Assembly: GCF_022968795.1 (NCBI RefSeq)
Contig: NZ_JALJRB010000007.1
Location: 1-64,000 of the forward strand
Reading direction: 5' to 3'
DNA from: Desulfatitalea alkaliphila
Lineage (GTDB): Bacteria; Desulfobacterota; Desulfobacteria; Desulfobacterales; Desulfosarcinaceae
DNA: 64,000 bases
Shown: positions 1 to 9,046 of the stretch, one piece after another
Layout of the letters: every line of letters starts with the position of its first letter
Position numbering within the stretch: position 1 is the stretch's first letter
Program-made: the position numbers and the translations under genes
The notes under the pieces: model-generated
The model's database searches: none
Seen by the model: only the letters and a program-made list of their open reading frames with translations
What the model was told of the DNA's origin: nothing

Positions 1-392
1 GCACCCGGCCCCCCGACCCACCCGCCGGCGGTCGTTCAACCCTCCCTTGTCATTCAACCTTTCGTTACAATCGCCACCATTTTCTATCATTCCCGCTGTT
101 CCCTCCTTCCCCTCGATGCCCTCCATGCCCTCCATTCCTCCATTCCAACCTTTCCCAGCCGTGCCGCATTCACCTTTCCCGCCCACGCACCATTCACCAT
201 TCACCATTCACTCCCACGATTGGCAATCGCAACGCAAACATCTGTTATTCGATTCAAATCGAAATGCAGTTCTCGCGATGCGATCGACGGCACACACGCT
301 TTTCAACATTTCGCCACGCCCCGATAGCGTCAATACCGAATGTCCCTTCCCCCTGCTTGTCATTACACAGCGCATTTGATAGAAACAGCGCC
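1..392. other. Non-coding, pyrimidine-rich intergenic stretch upstream of maf
   Basis: No convincing gene is visible. The open frame across it encodes only a Ser/Pro/Phe-rich low-complexity product. The stretch is strongly C/T-rich on this strand. It holds a 24-base motif at 17-40 that recurs with one mismatch at 33682-33705, and a short tandem run of the heptamer CATTCAC at about 191-211. No promoter could be assigned confidently. Confidence 0.5.
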
Positions 393-1004
393 ATGGTACA
401 CAAGTTCCAACAAGGCCGGTTGATCCTGGCGTCCAACTCCCCGCGACGGCGTTATCTGCTGTCCAGGGCGGGCCTTTCCTTCGAGGTGCTGCCCAGCGGT
501 GTGGACGAAGCGCAGGTGCCCTACGACACACCCGCCGCCTACACCCAAACCCTGGCGCGCGCCAAGGCGCTGGATGTGGCCGAACGCCGGCCCGATGCGT
601 GGGTCATCGGCGCCGACACCATCGTGGTGATCGACGGCCAACCCCTGGGCAAACCCAGGGGCCGCACGGCGGCAAGGGAAATGTTGCACCAATTGAGCGG
701 CCAGACCCATCAGGTATTCACCGGCTATACCATATGTTGTATCGCGCACAACCACCACGTCACGGATGTGGTATGCACCGACGTCACTTTCAAATCGCTC
801 AGCGAACCGGAAATCGAGTGGTACATCCACACCGACGAACCCTTCGACAAAGCCGGCGCCTACGCCATCCAGGGACTGGGCACCTTTCTGGTGCAGCGCA
901 TCAACGGCTCCTACACCAACGTGGTGGGGCTGCCGGTGTGCGAGGTGATCGCCCATCTGATCGAGGCGAAGGTGATCCGCATCGCCGCCGACGGTGAGCC
1001 GTGA
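393..1004 (+). CDS. maf: Maf-family nucleoside triphosphate pyrophosphatase
   Basis: Cytosolic house-cleaning enzyme that hydrolyses non-canonical or excess nucleoside triphosphates (dTTP/UTP-type in the YhdE branch) to the monophosphate and pyrophosphate. The product is 203 aa, the usual family length. It opens with the signature S-N-S-P-R-R at residues 14-19 and carries the GADTIV segment with the catalytic aspartate, then the conserved GLPVCEV region near the C-terminus. The frame is open upstream to 264, but the extra 43 residues resemble nothing in the family, so the ATG at 393 is chosen. It is followed 46 bases downstream by the YggS-like gene. Which nucleotide is preferred cannot be read from sequence alone. 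Confidence 0.93.
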   Translation: MVHKFQQGRLILASNSPRRRYLLSRAGLSFEVLPSGVDEAQVPYDTPAAYTQTLARAKALDVAERRPDAWVIGADTIVVIDGQPLGKPRGRTAAREMLHQLSGQTHQVFTGYTICCIAHNHHVTDVVCTDVTFKSLSEPEIEWYIHTDEPFDKAGAYAIQGLGTFLVQRINGSYTNVVGLPVCEVIAHLIEAKVIRIAADGEP

Positions 1005-1050
1005 ATGCAACGCATGCGGATCGGGTCGCAAGAGTACAATGGAGAGGTCA

Positions 1051-1746
1051 ATGAACAGCACCATCGCTGATCGCCTGCACGAGGTCCAGGCACGGATGGC
1101 GATGATCGCCCGCAGGTGTGGGCGGCGGCCCGAGGAGATCCAATTGGTGGCGGTGGGCAAAACCCATAGGGCGGAAGCCATCGAAGCGGCCATGGCGGCC
1201 GGGGCGACCATCATCGGCGAAAACTATGTGCAGGAGGCCCGCGACAAGTTCGCCGCCCTGTCTCATCGACCGGCGGCCTGGCACTTCATCGGCCATCTGC
1301 AGACCAACAAAGCCAAATATGCCGTGCGGCTATTCGAACTGATCCACACGGTGGACTCCCTCAAACTGGCGGAGGAACTGAACCGGCAGGCCGGCAAGGC
1401 GGGAAAGATCCAGCGGGTGCTGATCCAGGTGAACACGGGCGGCGAGAAGAGCAAGTCGGGGGTGACAGCGGAGCAGGCGCCGGCCCTGGCGCGGGAACTC
1501 AGCGGCCTGGAACACCTCAAGGTCGAAGGATTGATGGCCATCCCCCCCTATTTCAACGACCCCGAAGCGTCCCGTCCCCATTTCGCCGCGCTGCGTGAAC
1601 TGCGGGACCGGATCGCCGCCCTGGCCATCCCCGGCATCGAGATGCAAGCCCTCTCCATGGGCATGACCGGCGATTTCGAAGCGGCCATCGAGGAAGGCGC
1701 CACCCTGGTGCGCATCGGCAGCGCCATTTTCGGAGCGCGCGCATGA
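1051..1746 (+). CDS. YggS/PROSC-family pyridoxal phosphate homeostasis protein
   Basis: PLP-binding, alanine-racemase-fold protein without known catalysis, which buffers free PLP in the cytosol. The 231-aa product has the PLP lysine in VAVGKTH (K37), the FIGHLQTNK segment, and the C-terminal LSMGMTGDF...[10 protein letters not shown] block that binds the phosphate. GTG and ATG codons lie in frame at 994 and 1039, but GGAGAGG sits just ahead of the ATG at 1051 and homologues begin near there. The stop overlaps the start of queH by four bases (ATGA), so the two are probably translationally coupled. Confidence 0.92.
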   Translation: MNSTIADRLHEVQARMAMIARRCGRRPEEIQLVAVGKTHRAEAIEAAMAAGATIIGENYVQEARDKFAALSHRPAAWHFIGHLQTNKAKYAVRLFELIHTVDSLKLAEELNRQAGKAGKIQRVLIQVNTGGEKSKSGVTAEQAPALARELSGLEHLKVEGLMAIPPYFNDPEASRPHFAALRELRDRIAALAIPGIEMQALSMGMTGDFEAAIEEGATLVRIGSAIFGARA

Positions 1747-2285
1747 AACTCCTATTGCACATCTGTTGCGGTCCCTGCGCCATATACCCTTTGAAGGTGT
1801 TACAGGAACAGACGACCCAAGTGATGGGCTATTACTACCGCAGCAACATCCACCCCTACACCGAATGCCTGCGGCGACAGCAGACCCTGGAAACCTATGC
1901 CGACACCATCGGCTTGCAATTGATCGTCGACCGGGAGTACGACCTGGAGGGCCATCTGCGAGCCACGGTCTTTCGTGAAACCCAACGCTGTCTTTTGTGC
2001 TACCACCGGCGCCTCAAGGCCACCGCCCTAGTGGCCAAACGGGGCCGCTTCGATGCTTTTTCGACCACATTGTTGTACAGCAAATTCCAGCAACACGACG
2101 CCATTCGCGCAACCGGACAAGCGGTGGCCGAAGAGGTGGGGATCCCCTTCCGATACCACGACTTCCGCGTCGGCTGGAAAGAAGGCATCACCGCTTCCAA
2201 GGAGATGGGCATGTACCGGCAGCAATATTGCGGATGCATCTACAGCGAGAAAGAACGCTACTTCGGCCGCGGCAGCCGCCAATAA
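1743..2285 (+). CDS. queH: Epoxyqueuosine reductase QueH
   Basis: Catalyses the last step of queuosine synthesis, reducing epoxyqueuosine to queuosine in the wobble position of GUN-anticodon tRNAs. It is the non-orthologous, cobalamin-independent alternative to QueG. The 180-aa product (formerly DUF208) shows the expected cysteine sets: ICCGPC at the N-terminus, RCLLCY in the middle and YCGCIYS near the C-terminus, which hold an iron-sulfur cluster and a second metal. It overlaps the upstream YggS-like gene by four bases. Other queuosine genes are not in the window. Confidence 0.92.
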   Translation: MKLLLHICCGPCAIYPLKVLQEQTTQVMGYYYRSNIHPYTECLRRQQTLETYADTIGLQLIVDREYDLEGHLRATVFRETQRCLLCYHRRLKATALVAKRGRFDAFSTTLLYSKFQQHDAIRATGQAVAEEVGIPFRYHDFRVGWKEGITASKEMGMYRQQYCGCIYSEKERYFGRGSRQ

Positions 2286-2357
2286 ATCGGCGGCGCCACA
2301 CTGACGCCACTGTTTCACATACGCCAAAGACGCGCAGGCGCCCGGCGGGAAGGCAAC

Positions 2358-4202
2358 ATGTTCCACAACTTCATCTACTTCATCGTCGCCTTGATCACCC
2401 TGATCCTCTACCAGCCGACCCAAACACCGGCCTTGTCCGCCCTGGATGCGCTGCTGGGGCTGCTGGTCGTCACCGGGCTGTTTACAGCCATCGTTCGCTT
2501 TCGCTTCGACCGTCTGGCACGGCGGGCGAGCCACTACAGTCAACGAGTGCTGGACCAACGGTTCGGCCAGTTAATGTCCCAGCACGCCATTCTGGCCCTC
2601 GCCGTTTTCGCTGTGGTCATCTGGGTCCTGGATCTGCCCTCCCACATCGGTTTCCTGGGCATCTTCGTCTGGTTGCCCACCCTCAAGGACCTGCTCTTTT
2701 TGCTGCTGTTCGGCGGCTACCTGGTGCTGGTCTGGACCTATGCCTACGATGCCCACCAGGCCATTTACGGTGGGGATCTCACCCGCGCCAATTATGTTTA
2801 CTCCAATGCCGCCTTCAGCGCGCCGATCCTGCTGCCCTGGACCCTGTTGTTCGGCATCTCCGATCTGTTGCGTCTGCTGCCTTTCGAGCTACCCACGCGA
2901 ATACTCGATTCGGCGGTCGGTCAAACGGCCTATTTCCTGGTCTTTCTGGTGTTGGCTACCATCTTCGCCCCCCTGTTGATCAAACGGATCTGGCGTTGCC
3001 GCCCCTTGGAGGCAGGCGACCTGCGCCACCGCATCGAAGCCCTCTGCCGCCAGGCAGGGGTGCGCTACGCCGATATCGTCTACTGGCCCATCTTCGGCGG
3101 CCGGATGATCACCGCCGGTGTCATGGGGCTAATGGGGCGCTTTCGCTACATCCTGGTGACCGACGCCTTGCTGCAAATGCTCTCCCCGTCCGAAGTCGAG
3201 CAGGTGATCGCCCACGAAATCGGGCATGTCAAACGCAAGCACCTGTTGCTCTACCTGCTGTTCCTGGTCGGCTTCATGCTGATCTCCTACGCTGCCTATC
3301 CCCTGAGTTTCATCGCTCTGTTCTTTGTCAAACCGGTTCTGTCAATCGTACTCCATTTCAATCTCAATCCCACCAACTTCATCTACGCCATCTACGCCGT
3401 GTTGCTGGTGGCGGGCGTAATCGTTTACTTCCGATACATCTTCGGCTATTTCATCCGCAACTTCGAGCGCCAGGCCGACCTGTTCGTCTTCCGCATGTTT
3501 CGCGATCCCCAACCCTTGATCGTTACATTCCAAAAGATCGCGGCCACATCGGGACAACCGGCCGACAAACCCAACTGGCACCACTTCAGCATTCAGGAGC
3601 GGATGGATTACCTGCAACGCTGCCGGCACGATCCCCACCTGATCGCGCGACACGACCGCAAATTACGTTACAGCATCGCCCTTTTCCTGACCGCCTTTTT
3701 ACTATTGGCAGTGGGCGTCTTTCAACTCAACCAGGCGGTGATAGGACACGGCGGACGCCAATTGCGCCTGGCCGCCCTTGAAAACTACCTCGAGCGCAAG
3801 ACGCCTAAAACCGAGGAAGACGCTCTGCTCTACGCCATGCTGGGCAACACCCACCTGGAACGCAACGACGAAAGGGCCGCCCTATCGGCCTACGAAAAGG
3901 CCGCCCGTCTCAACCCCAACGATCCCGACATCCTCAACAACCTGGCATGGGTCCTGGCCACCATCGAAGAGCCATCCCTGCGCAAACCCCAGCGCGCCCT
4001 GCACCTCGCCCAACAGGCCATCGCCCTGCAATCGACCGCCCCCCATATCTGGGACACCCTGGCCGAAACCCTCTACGCCAACAACCGCATAGAAGAAGCC
4101 ATCAATGCGCAGCAAACCGCCCTATCCCTGAACCCCCCGGACAGAACCCACTATGAAACACAACTGGAAAAATTCAGACAAGCAAAAAAAAGGCAGGAAT
4201 AA
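2358..4202 (+). CDS. M48-family membrane metalloprotease with C-terminal TPR repeats
   Basis: Zinc endopeptidase of the inner membrane, fused to a TPR tail. The 614-aa protein begins with several membrane segments (about residues 5-25, 30-48, 75-95, 105-130, 150-210). It then has the zinc motif HEIGH at 286-290, two more membrane helices (about 297-330 and 345-368), and the third-ligand segment FERQAD with Glu370. A further membrane helix near 440 is followed by two or three TPR units (about 480-605). The layout resembles HtpX/Ste24-type quality-control proteases; the TPR tail suggests partner or substrate recruitment (inference). GGGAAGG precedes the ATG. It converges on the gspE-like gene across a repeat-filled gap. 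Confidence 0.88.
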   Translation: MFHNFIYFIVALITLILYQPTQTPALSALDALLGLLVVTGLFTAIVRFRFDRLARRASHYSQRVLDQRFGQLMSQHAILALAVFAVVIWVLDLPSHIGFLGIFVWLPTLKDLLFLLLFGGYLVLVWTYAYDAHQAIYGGDLTRANYVYSNAAFSAPILLPWTLLFGISDLLRLLPFELPTRILDSAVGQTAYFLVFLVLATIFAPLLIKRIWRCRPLEAGDLRHRIEALCRQAGVRYADIVYWPIFGGRMITAGVMGLMGRFRYILVTDALLQMLSPSEVEQVIAHEIGHVKRKHLLLYLLFLVGFMLISYAAYPLSFIALFFVKPVLSIVLHFNLNPTNFIYAIYAVLLVAGVIVYFRYIFGYFIRNFERQADLFVFRMFRDPQPLIVTFQKIAATSGQPADKPNWHHFSIQERMDYLQRCRHDPHLIARHDRKLRYSIALFLTAFLLLAVGVFQLNQAVIGHGGRQLRLAALENYLERKTPKTEEDALLYAMLGNTHLERNDERAALSAYEKAARLNPNDPDILNNLAWVLATIEEPSLRKPQRALHLAQQAIALQSTAPHIWDTLAETLYANNRIEEAINAQQTALSLNPPDRTHYETQLEKFRQAKKRQE

Positions 4203-4224
4203 TCAATACATCACCCCTTACTAA

Positions 4225-4319
4225 AAGGAACCAATCCTTCAACTTAAAACTTAAACCTACTTTTAAAGGCCCCAATCCTTCAACTTAAAACTTAACACTT
4301 AACACTTAAAACTACTTAA
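4225..4319. repeat. Dispersed AT-rich element, copy 1, internally duplicated
   Basis: A 24-base block starting CCAATCCTTCAACTTAAAAC occurs twice without mismatch, at 4231-4254 and 4272-4295. The second copy continues into further CTTAACACTTAA units and runs into the stop codon of the converging gspE-like gene at 4312-4314. The same ACTTAAAACTTAA core recurs at 23130-23190, 33207-33284, 33611-33672 and 49690-49800. Confidence 0.75.
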
Positions 4320-6636
4320 TACACACCTTTCGAACTTGCAGCATATCGGTTTTACCACCGAAAATCTTTTCTATACCATCCTGTTTCAACGTCGTCATGC
4401 CGTCGGCGATGGCCTGCCTGCGAATCTCTTCCATCTGGGCCCGGCGCTGGACGAGCTTTTTCATCTCTTCGGTGCCCACCAGCAGTTCATGGATACCCAT
4501 GCGGCCGCGGTACCCGGTGTTGTTGCAGAATTCGCAGCCTTGCGGTTTATACAACTCCAGTTCATCGTTGTAGTTGATGTTGACGTTCTTGGCGAATTCC
4601 TCTTCCCCGTACTCGCGCACCAATTCGCCAAACTCTTCTTCGGAGGGGTTGTACGCCTTTTTGCAATCCGGGCAGAGGGTCCGCACCAGGCGCTGGGCCA
4701 TTATGCACAAAATGGCATCGGCGAAGTTGAAGGGGTCCATGCCCATGTCCAGCAGGCGGACAATACTCTCCGGAGCAGTGTTGGTGTGCAGGGTGGAGAA
4801 GACCAAGTGACCGGTCAAGGAGGCCTCGATGCCGATGTGGGTGGTCTCCTTGTCGCGCATTTCGCCGACCATGATCACATCCGGGTCGGCGCGCAGAAAA
4901 GAGCGCATGGCGGCGGCGAAGGTGAAGCCGATCTTGGGTTTGACTTGTACCTGGCGCAGCCCCTTCTGGGTGATTTCCACCGGATCCTCGGCGGTCCAGA
5001 TCTTGGTCTCGGTTTTATTGATGTAGGCCAGGGCCGAATGCAAAGTGGTGGTTTTACCGGACCCGGTGGGGCCGCACACCAGCACAAGGCCGTAGGGCTG
5101 GATGACGCACTGCACGAAGTTGTCGTAGTTGCGCTCGGAGAAACCGATCTTATCCAGAGGAATCGGCTCGCCGGCGGCCAAGATGCGCATGACCACATCC
5201 TCCATCCCCCCTTGGGTGGGAATGGTGGCCACACGCAGTTCGATGTCCTTGCCGCCGTACTTCTTGAATTTGATCTTGCCGTCCTGGGGCAACCGCCGTT
5301 CGGCGATATCCAGATCGGCCATGATCTTGATGCGCGACACCACCGCGTTGCGGTAGGCGAAGGGAACGGTCTGGTAAACCGTACAAGAGCCGTCCACCCG
5401 GATGCGCACCATGGTGTTCTGCTTGCCCGGATACGGTTCGATGTGAATGTCCGAAGCGTTGCGGGCGTAAGCATCCAGGATGATCTTGTTGACCAGCTGG
5501 ACGACGGCGCTGTCCTCTTCCCCGACGCCCGATTCGGCCTCCTCGATCTCATGATATTCGTCCTGCAACTGAGAAAGAATATCGTCGATTTCGGCCATCT
5601 CCCGCTCATCGGCGCTGAACAGCTTGATGAAATCGAGGATGTCCTGCTTGAGAGTGACCGCGAACTTTAGGCGCCGACCTGGAAAAAGGGCCTTGATCTC
5701 GTCGATCCGCTTCAGATCGTGGGGATCGTCGATGGCGATCACCGGTTGTCCCTCATCCAGGCGCAACGGTACCCACAGATTGGCGCGCATGAAGGGCACT
5801 TTGATCCCGGCAAGCAGTTCACCGGGAATGGGGTGAGCGGCGCTGTAAGAGACAAAGGGCACTTTGTAATAGCGGGAAAGGGATTCGCCGATCTCGGTCT
5901 TGGGCACCTTGTATTCGCGGCTCAGGACGCTTTCCACCGGCTCCTTGCGTTGACGGGCGTCGGTGATGGCCTTGGCCAGCTCTTTCTGGGTGACCAGGTG
6001 GTTTTCCAGCAGATAGTCGAACTTGGTCACACGCCCGCCACGGGCTGCCATACGTTTTTGGTTGTACAGTGCGATACCGATGATCTTGGCCAGATCGACC
6101 ACCGCTTTTTCGTCCGCTTCATGGAAACGGCCGCCGTCCTTGCGATTGATCAATTGCAAGGCGCCCATAAGGTATTTTTGAAAAATGATGGGATAAACGA
6201 GAACTTGCTGGGTACGGAAGCCGGTTTTCTGGTCCCAGCTCTTGTCGAAGTCCAGGTTCTCGTCGATGTTTTGCAACTCCGCCTTGTCATAGACATTGCC
6301 GATGTTGAGCAGCTTGTGGGTCAAGGCGGCGTAACCGGCCAGGGAGGATTTGCTCACGGGAATGCGGATTTCACCGATCTCGTCGCCGGACTTGAAACGC
6401 GACACCAGCTCCCGCTTGACGCCATCCACCACATAGACGGTCAGTCGTTCGGCATCGAACAGGGAGAGAATCTCATCCGACAGATCGATAAAAATCTCGT
6501 CCAGATCACGTGCCGCATTGATTTTATTGCCAATTTCGATAAGTCGCGTACGGTAGGCGACTTCGGACTGCAAATTGACGTTCCCGTCCTCCAAGGTGGC
6601 ACGGGCCTGGGTTTGAGATGTATTCAAATTCAACAT
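4312..6636 (-). CDS. GspE/PilB-type secretion or pilus ATPase with N-terminal GAF domain
   Basis: Cytoplasmic hexameric ATPase of the type II secretion/type IV pilus family. The 774-aa order is: a GAF-like sensor domain at about residues 25-195, an MshEN/GspE N-terminal domain at about 205-345, then the ATPase. The ATPase shows Walker A GPTGSGKT at 522-529, an Asp-box and a Walker-B-like DPDVIMVGEMRD, followed by a tetracysteine zinc module (LCPDC...CEFC) near 650-700. Length exceeds the usual 560-570 because of the GAF domain. No secretin, pseudopilin or platform gene is nearby, so its machine is encoded elsewhere or it serves another role. The stop abuts an AT-rich repeat. Confidence 0.9.
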   Translation of the reverse strand: MLNLNTSQTQARATLEDGNVNLQSEVAYRTRLIEIGNKINAARDLDEIFIDLSDEILSLFDAERLTVYVVDGVKRELVSRFKSGDEIGEIRIPVSKSSLAGYAALTHKLLNIGNVYDKAELQNIDENLDFDKSWDQKTGFRTQQVLVYPIIFQKYLMGALQLINRKDGGRFHEADEKAVVDLAKIIGIALYNQKRMAARGGRVTKFDYLLENHLVTQKELAKAITDARQRKEPVESVLSREYKVPKTEIGESLSRYYKVPFVSYSAAHPIPGELLAGIKVPFMRANLWVPLRLDEGQPVIAIDDPHDLKRIDEIKALFPGRRLKFAVTLKQDILDFIKLFSADEREMAEIDDILSQLQDEYHEIEEAESGVGEEDSAVVQLVNKIILDAYARNASDIHIEPYPGKQNTMVRIRVDGSCTVYQTVPFAYRNAVVSRIKIMADLDIAERRLPQDGKIKFKKYGGKDIELRVATIPTQGGMEDVVMRILAAGEPIPLDKIGFSERNYDNFVQCVIQPYGLVLVCGPTGSGKTTTLHSALAYINKTETKIWTAEDPVEITQKGLRQVQVKPKIGFTFAAAMRSFLRADPDVIMVGEMRDKETTHIGIEASLTGHLVFSTLHTNTAPESIVRLLDMGMDPFNFADAILCIMAQRLVRTLCPDCKKAYNPSEEEFGELVREYGEEEFAKNVNINYNDELELYKPQGCEFCNNTGYRGRMGIHELLVGTEEMKKLVQRRAQMEEIRRQAIADGMTTLKQDGIEKIFGGKTDMLQVRKVCIK

Positions 6637-6742
6637 AGGACCTTACCTGTGGACTCCATGGTATCCATCCGCATGGGGCCGTAAGGGGCCACTGACAGCC
6701 TTGCCGAAACCGTCGGCGGCCCTCACCGGATGGGCAAGCAGG

Positions 6743-7009
6743 CTAATCGCCCGACCGCTCCACGGGGTCGGACCGATCCGCCGGTGGGGCTTTGAAATGG
6801 TGAACGATCTTTTTCGCCCCGCCGACGATCAGCACAATGCCAATGAAATAAAAGATGATCACCACCGATTTGGAAAAGGATTCGAACTCGGCCAGTCGGG
6901 GCATCACCTGCACATTGCGCAACAGCACGCCCACGCCGGCCAAAACGAGCGCGATTCCCCAAAATAGTTGACGGTAGTCCTTCGCCGCAGGTTTATCGTT
7001 GTTTGTCAT
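6743..7009 (-). CDS. Small two-helix membrane protein
   Basis: An 88-aa product with a charged N-terminus and two membrane helices (about residues 15-33 and 50-70), ending in a charged tail. The Gly/Leu-rich helices resemble the small LiaI/LiaF-type or DUF5668-like integral membrane modules, but the match is too short to assign. The frame extends upstream to 7078; the ATG at 7009 is chosen because a GGAA lies upstream and the longer N-terminus is not membrane-like. It sits between the ACT and gspE-like genes on the same strand. Function unknown. Confidence 0.6.
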   Translation of the reverse strand: MTNNDKPAAKDYRQLFWGIALVLAGVGVLLRNVQVMPRLAEFESFSKSVVIIFYFIGIVLIVGGAKKIVHHFKAPPADRSDPVERSGD

Positions 7010-7165
7010 CGCTGTTCCAAGTGCCGACAATCGGGCGTTTGAATAGCTATCGGCTGTTTGATACCGGAAGTTTACCATAAAATGGTGATCACCGACAGGA
7101 AACTGAATGCATTTCCGCGAAGGGCATGTGCCATCCGCGGCATACCCTGTACCGTCCGTCTCGTC

Positions 7166-7597
7166 CTAAATGGCGTAAAGACGCTCCCGCGTGATGATGG
7201 ACACCCCATTGGCCGTCAGCACTTTGATGGCCGCCTCGCTGTTGTCAAAGCGAAAGATCATGACCGCATGCTTGCCGGTGTGGTGCACATAAGCGTACAT
7301 GTACTCCACGTTGATGTCGGTGTCTTTCAGGATCTCCAGAAGCCGGTGCAGCCCGCCCGGACGATCCTCCACCTCCACGGCCACCACCTCGGTGCGCCCC
7401 ACCGTCAGGCCGTTGTCCTTGAGGGCGTTGGCGGCTTTCTCGTTGTCGTCCACAATGAGCCGCAGCACCCCGAAATCGGAGGTGTCGGCAAGGGCCAGGG
7501 CCTGGATGTTGACGCCCGCTTCGGCCAAAATGCCCGTTACCTCGGAGAGGCGGCCGGATTTATTCTCCAGAAAAACGGATATTTGTTCCACTTGCAT
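7166..7597 (-). CDS. Tandem ACT-domain amino-acid-binding protein
   Basis: A 143-aa protein made only of two ACT domains (about residues 1-68 and 70-142). The N-terminal one shows the typical ligand-loop pattern ENKSGRLSEVTGILAEAGVNI. ACT pairs bind small ligands such as amino acids and regulate a partner enzyme allosterically. Stand-alone ACT proteins of this kind are common next to phenylacetate-CoA ligase genes, as here (124 bases downstream of paaK). A role in sensing an aromatic amino acid for that pathway is inference. An AGGAGG-type site precedes the start. Confidence 0.85.
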   Translation of the reverse strand: MQVEQISVFLENKSGRLSEVTGILAEAGVNIQALALADTSDFGVLRLIVDDNEKAANALKDNGLTVGRTEVVAVEVEDRPGGLHRLLEILKDTDINVEYMYAYVHHTGKHAVMIFRFDNSEAAIKVLTANGVSIITRERLYAI

Positions 7598-7721
7598 AGG
7601 GCCTCCTTCAACCGGCTGCGCCGGCTGCTGCTTGCTCGACGGTTAAACACGATCGGGTCGGAAAAACCGTTCCCGGCGGCGGATCGGCCGCCGGCAGGCA
7701 TCGAAATCGTTCCCCCCGGGC

Positions 7722-9023
7722 CTACAACTTGCGGTTGTCCACCACGCGCTGGGCCTTGCCTTCGCTGCGGGCGATGGCCTTGGGCTCGACCAGGCGCACT
7801 TTGGCCGTGACGCCCAACAGCTCCTTGATGTTTTTCGAAATGCGTTTCTCGGTGGCCTGAAGCTTCTTGACCTCATCGGAAAACAATTGCTCGCCGATCT
7901 CCACCTTGACCGTCAACACGTCCAGCGCGCCTTCCCGGTCCACCACCAGTTGGTAGTGGGGGGTGACGCCCTCGGTGTCGATCAGCACGCTTTCGATCTG
8001 CGAGGGGAACACATTGACCCCCCGGATGATCAGCATGTCGTCGCTGCGGCCGGTGACGCGGCTCATGCGCAGATGGGTGCGACCGCAGATGCACGGTTCG
8101 GGATTCAACGAACAGATGTCCCGGGTGCGGTAGCGAACCACCGGGAAAGCCTCCTTGGTAATGGTGGTGAACACCAGCTCGCCCACGCTGCCGTAGGGCA
8201 GTGGTTCCAGGGTGGCGGGGTCGACGATCTCGGGAATGAAGTGGTCCTCGAAAATGTGCAGCCCGTTCTTGGCCTCCTTGCACTCGATGGCCACGCCGGG
8301 CCCCATAACCTCGCTGAGGCCGTAGATGTCCACGGCGGTCAGGTTGAGTTTGCGCTCGATCTCGCCGCGCATGGTTTCGGACCAGGGTTCGGCGCCGAAA
8401 ATGCCGAATTTGAACTTGAGGTCCTTGAAAGAGACCCCCATCTCTTCGCACACTTCGGCCAGGTGCAGGCTGTAGGAGGGCGTGGCGGTGATGATGGTGG
8501 GGCCGAAATCCTTCATGATCATCACCTGCCGGCGGGTGTTGCCGCCGGAAACGGGAATCACCGACACCCCGAGCAGCTCCGCGCCGTAATGCACCCCCAG
8601 GCCGCCGGTGAACAGGCCGTAGCCGTAAGCGTTGTGAATGATATCGCCCCGGTTGGCGCCGCCGGCCATCAGGGCCCGGGCCATGAGTTGGGCCCAGGTC
8701 TGAATGTCCCGCGCGGTGTAGCCCACCACCGTTGGTTGACCGGTGGTGCCCGATGAGGCGTGAATGCGCACCACGTGATCCATGGGCACGGCAAACATCC
8801 CGTAGGGGTAGTTGTCGCGCAAATCCTGCTTGGTGGTGTAGGGCAGGCGCCGGAGGTCGTCGAGGGTGCGGATATCGGTGGGGGAAATGCCGGCTTCCTT
8901 GAATTTTTCCCGGTAAAAGGCCACGTTGGCATAGACCCGCTCCACGGTGGCCTGCAACCGGCGCAGTTGAATCGCCTCCAGCGCCTCGCGCGGCATGGTT
9001 TCATATTCCATATTGTAAATCAT
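7722..9023 (-). CDS. paaK: Phenylacetate--CoA ligase (adenylate-forming)
   Basis: Activates phenylacetate or a related aryl acid to its CoA thioester with ATP, in the cytosol. The 433-aa product has the AMP-binding P-loop [14 protein letters not shown], the central [10 protein letters not shown] motif and a C-terminal lid domain beginning near [12 protein letters not shown], as in PaaK. The ORF is open to 9050 through another codon, but AAGGAGGAG sits eight bases before the ATG at 9023. Downstream lie the ACT gene and upstream a crotonase. The indolepyruvate oxidoreductase genes often found with this pair are absent here. The true substrate could be phenylacetate, indoleacetate or another aryl acid. 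Confidence 0.92.
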   Translation of the reverse strand: MIYNMEYETMPREALEAIQLRRLQATVERVYANVAFYREKFKEAGISPTDIRTLDDLRRLPYTTKQDLRDNYPYGMFAVPMDHVVRIHASSGTTGQPTVVGYTARDIQTWAQLMARALMAGGANRGDIIHNAYGYGLFTGGLGVHYGAELLGVSVIPVSGGNTRRQVMIMKDFGPTIITATPSYSLHLAEVCEEMGVSFKDLKFKFGIFGAEPWSETMRGEIERKLNLTAVDIYGLSEVMGPGVAIECKEAKNGLHIFEDHFIPEIVDPATLEPLPYGSVGELVFTTITKEAFPVVRYRTRDICSLNPEPCICGRTHLRMSRVTGRSDDMLIIRGVNVFPSQIESVLIDTEGVTPHYQLVVDREGALDVLTVKVEIGEQLFSDEVKKLQATEKRISKNIKELLGVTAKVRLVEPKAIARSEGKAQRVVDNRKL

Positions 9024-9046
9024 CGAACCACTCCTCCTTGAAACAA

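Noticed and set aside
191-211. CATTCAC tandem run as a CRISPR or iteron array
   Set aside because: Only three heptamer copies without spacers, DnaA boxes or replication genes nearby.
47-379. A 110-codon Ser/Pro-rich frame at the window start
   Set aside because: It arises from the pyrimidine-rich tract; no ribosome-binding site or recognisable domain.
1997-3781. A 594-codon plus-strand frame overlapping queH and the M48 gene
   Set aside because: Arg/Pro-rich out-of-frame translation of two well-supported genes.
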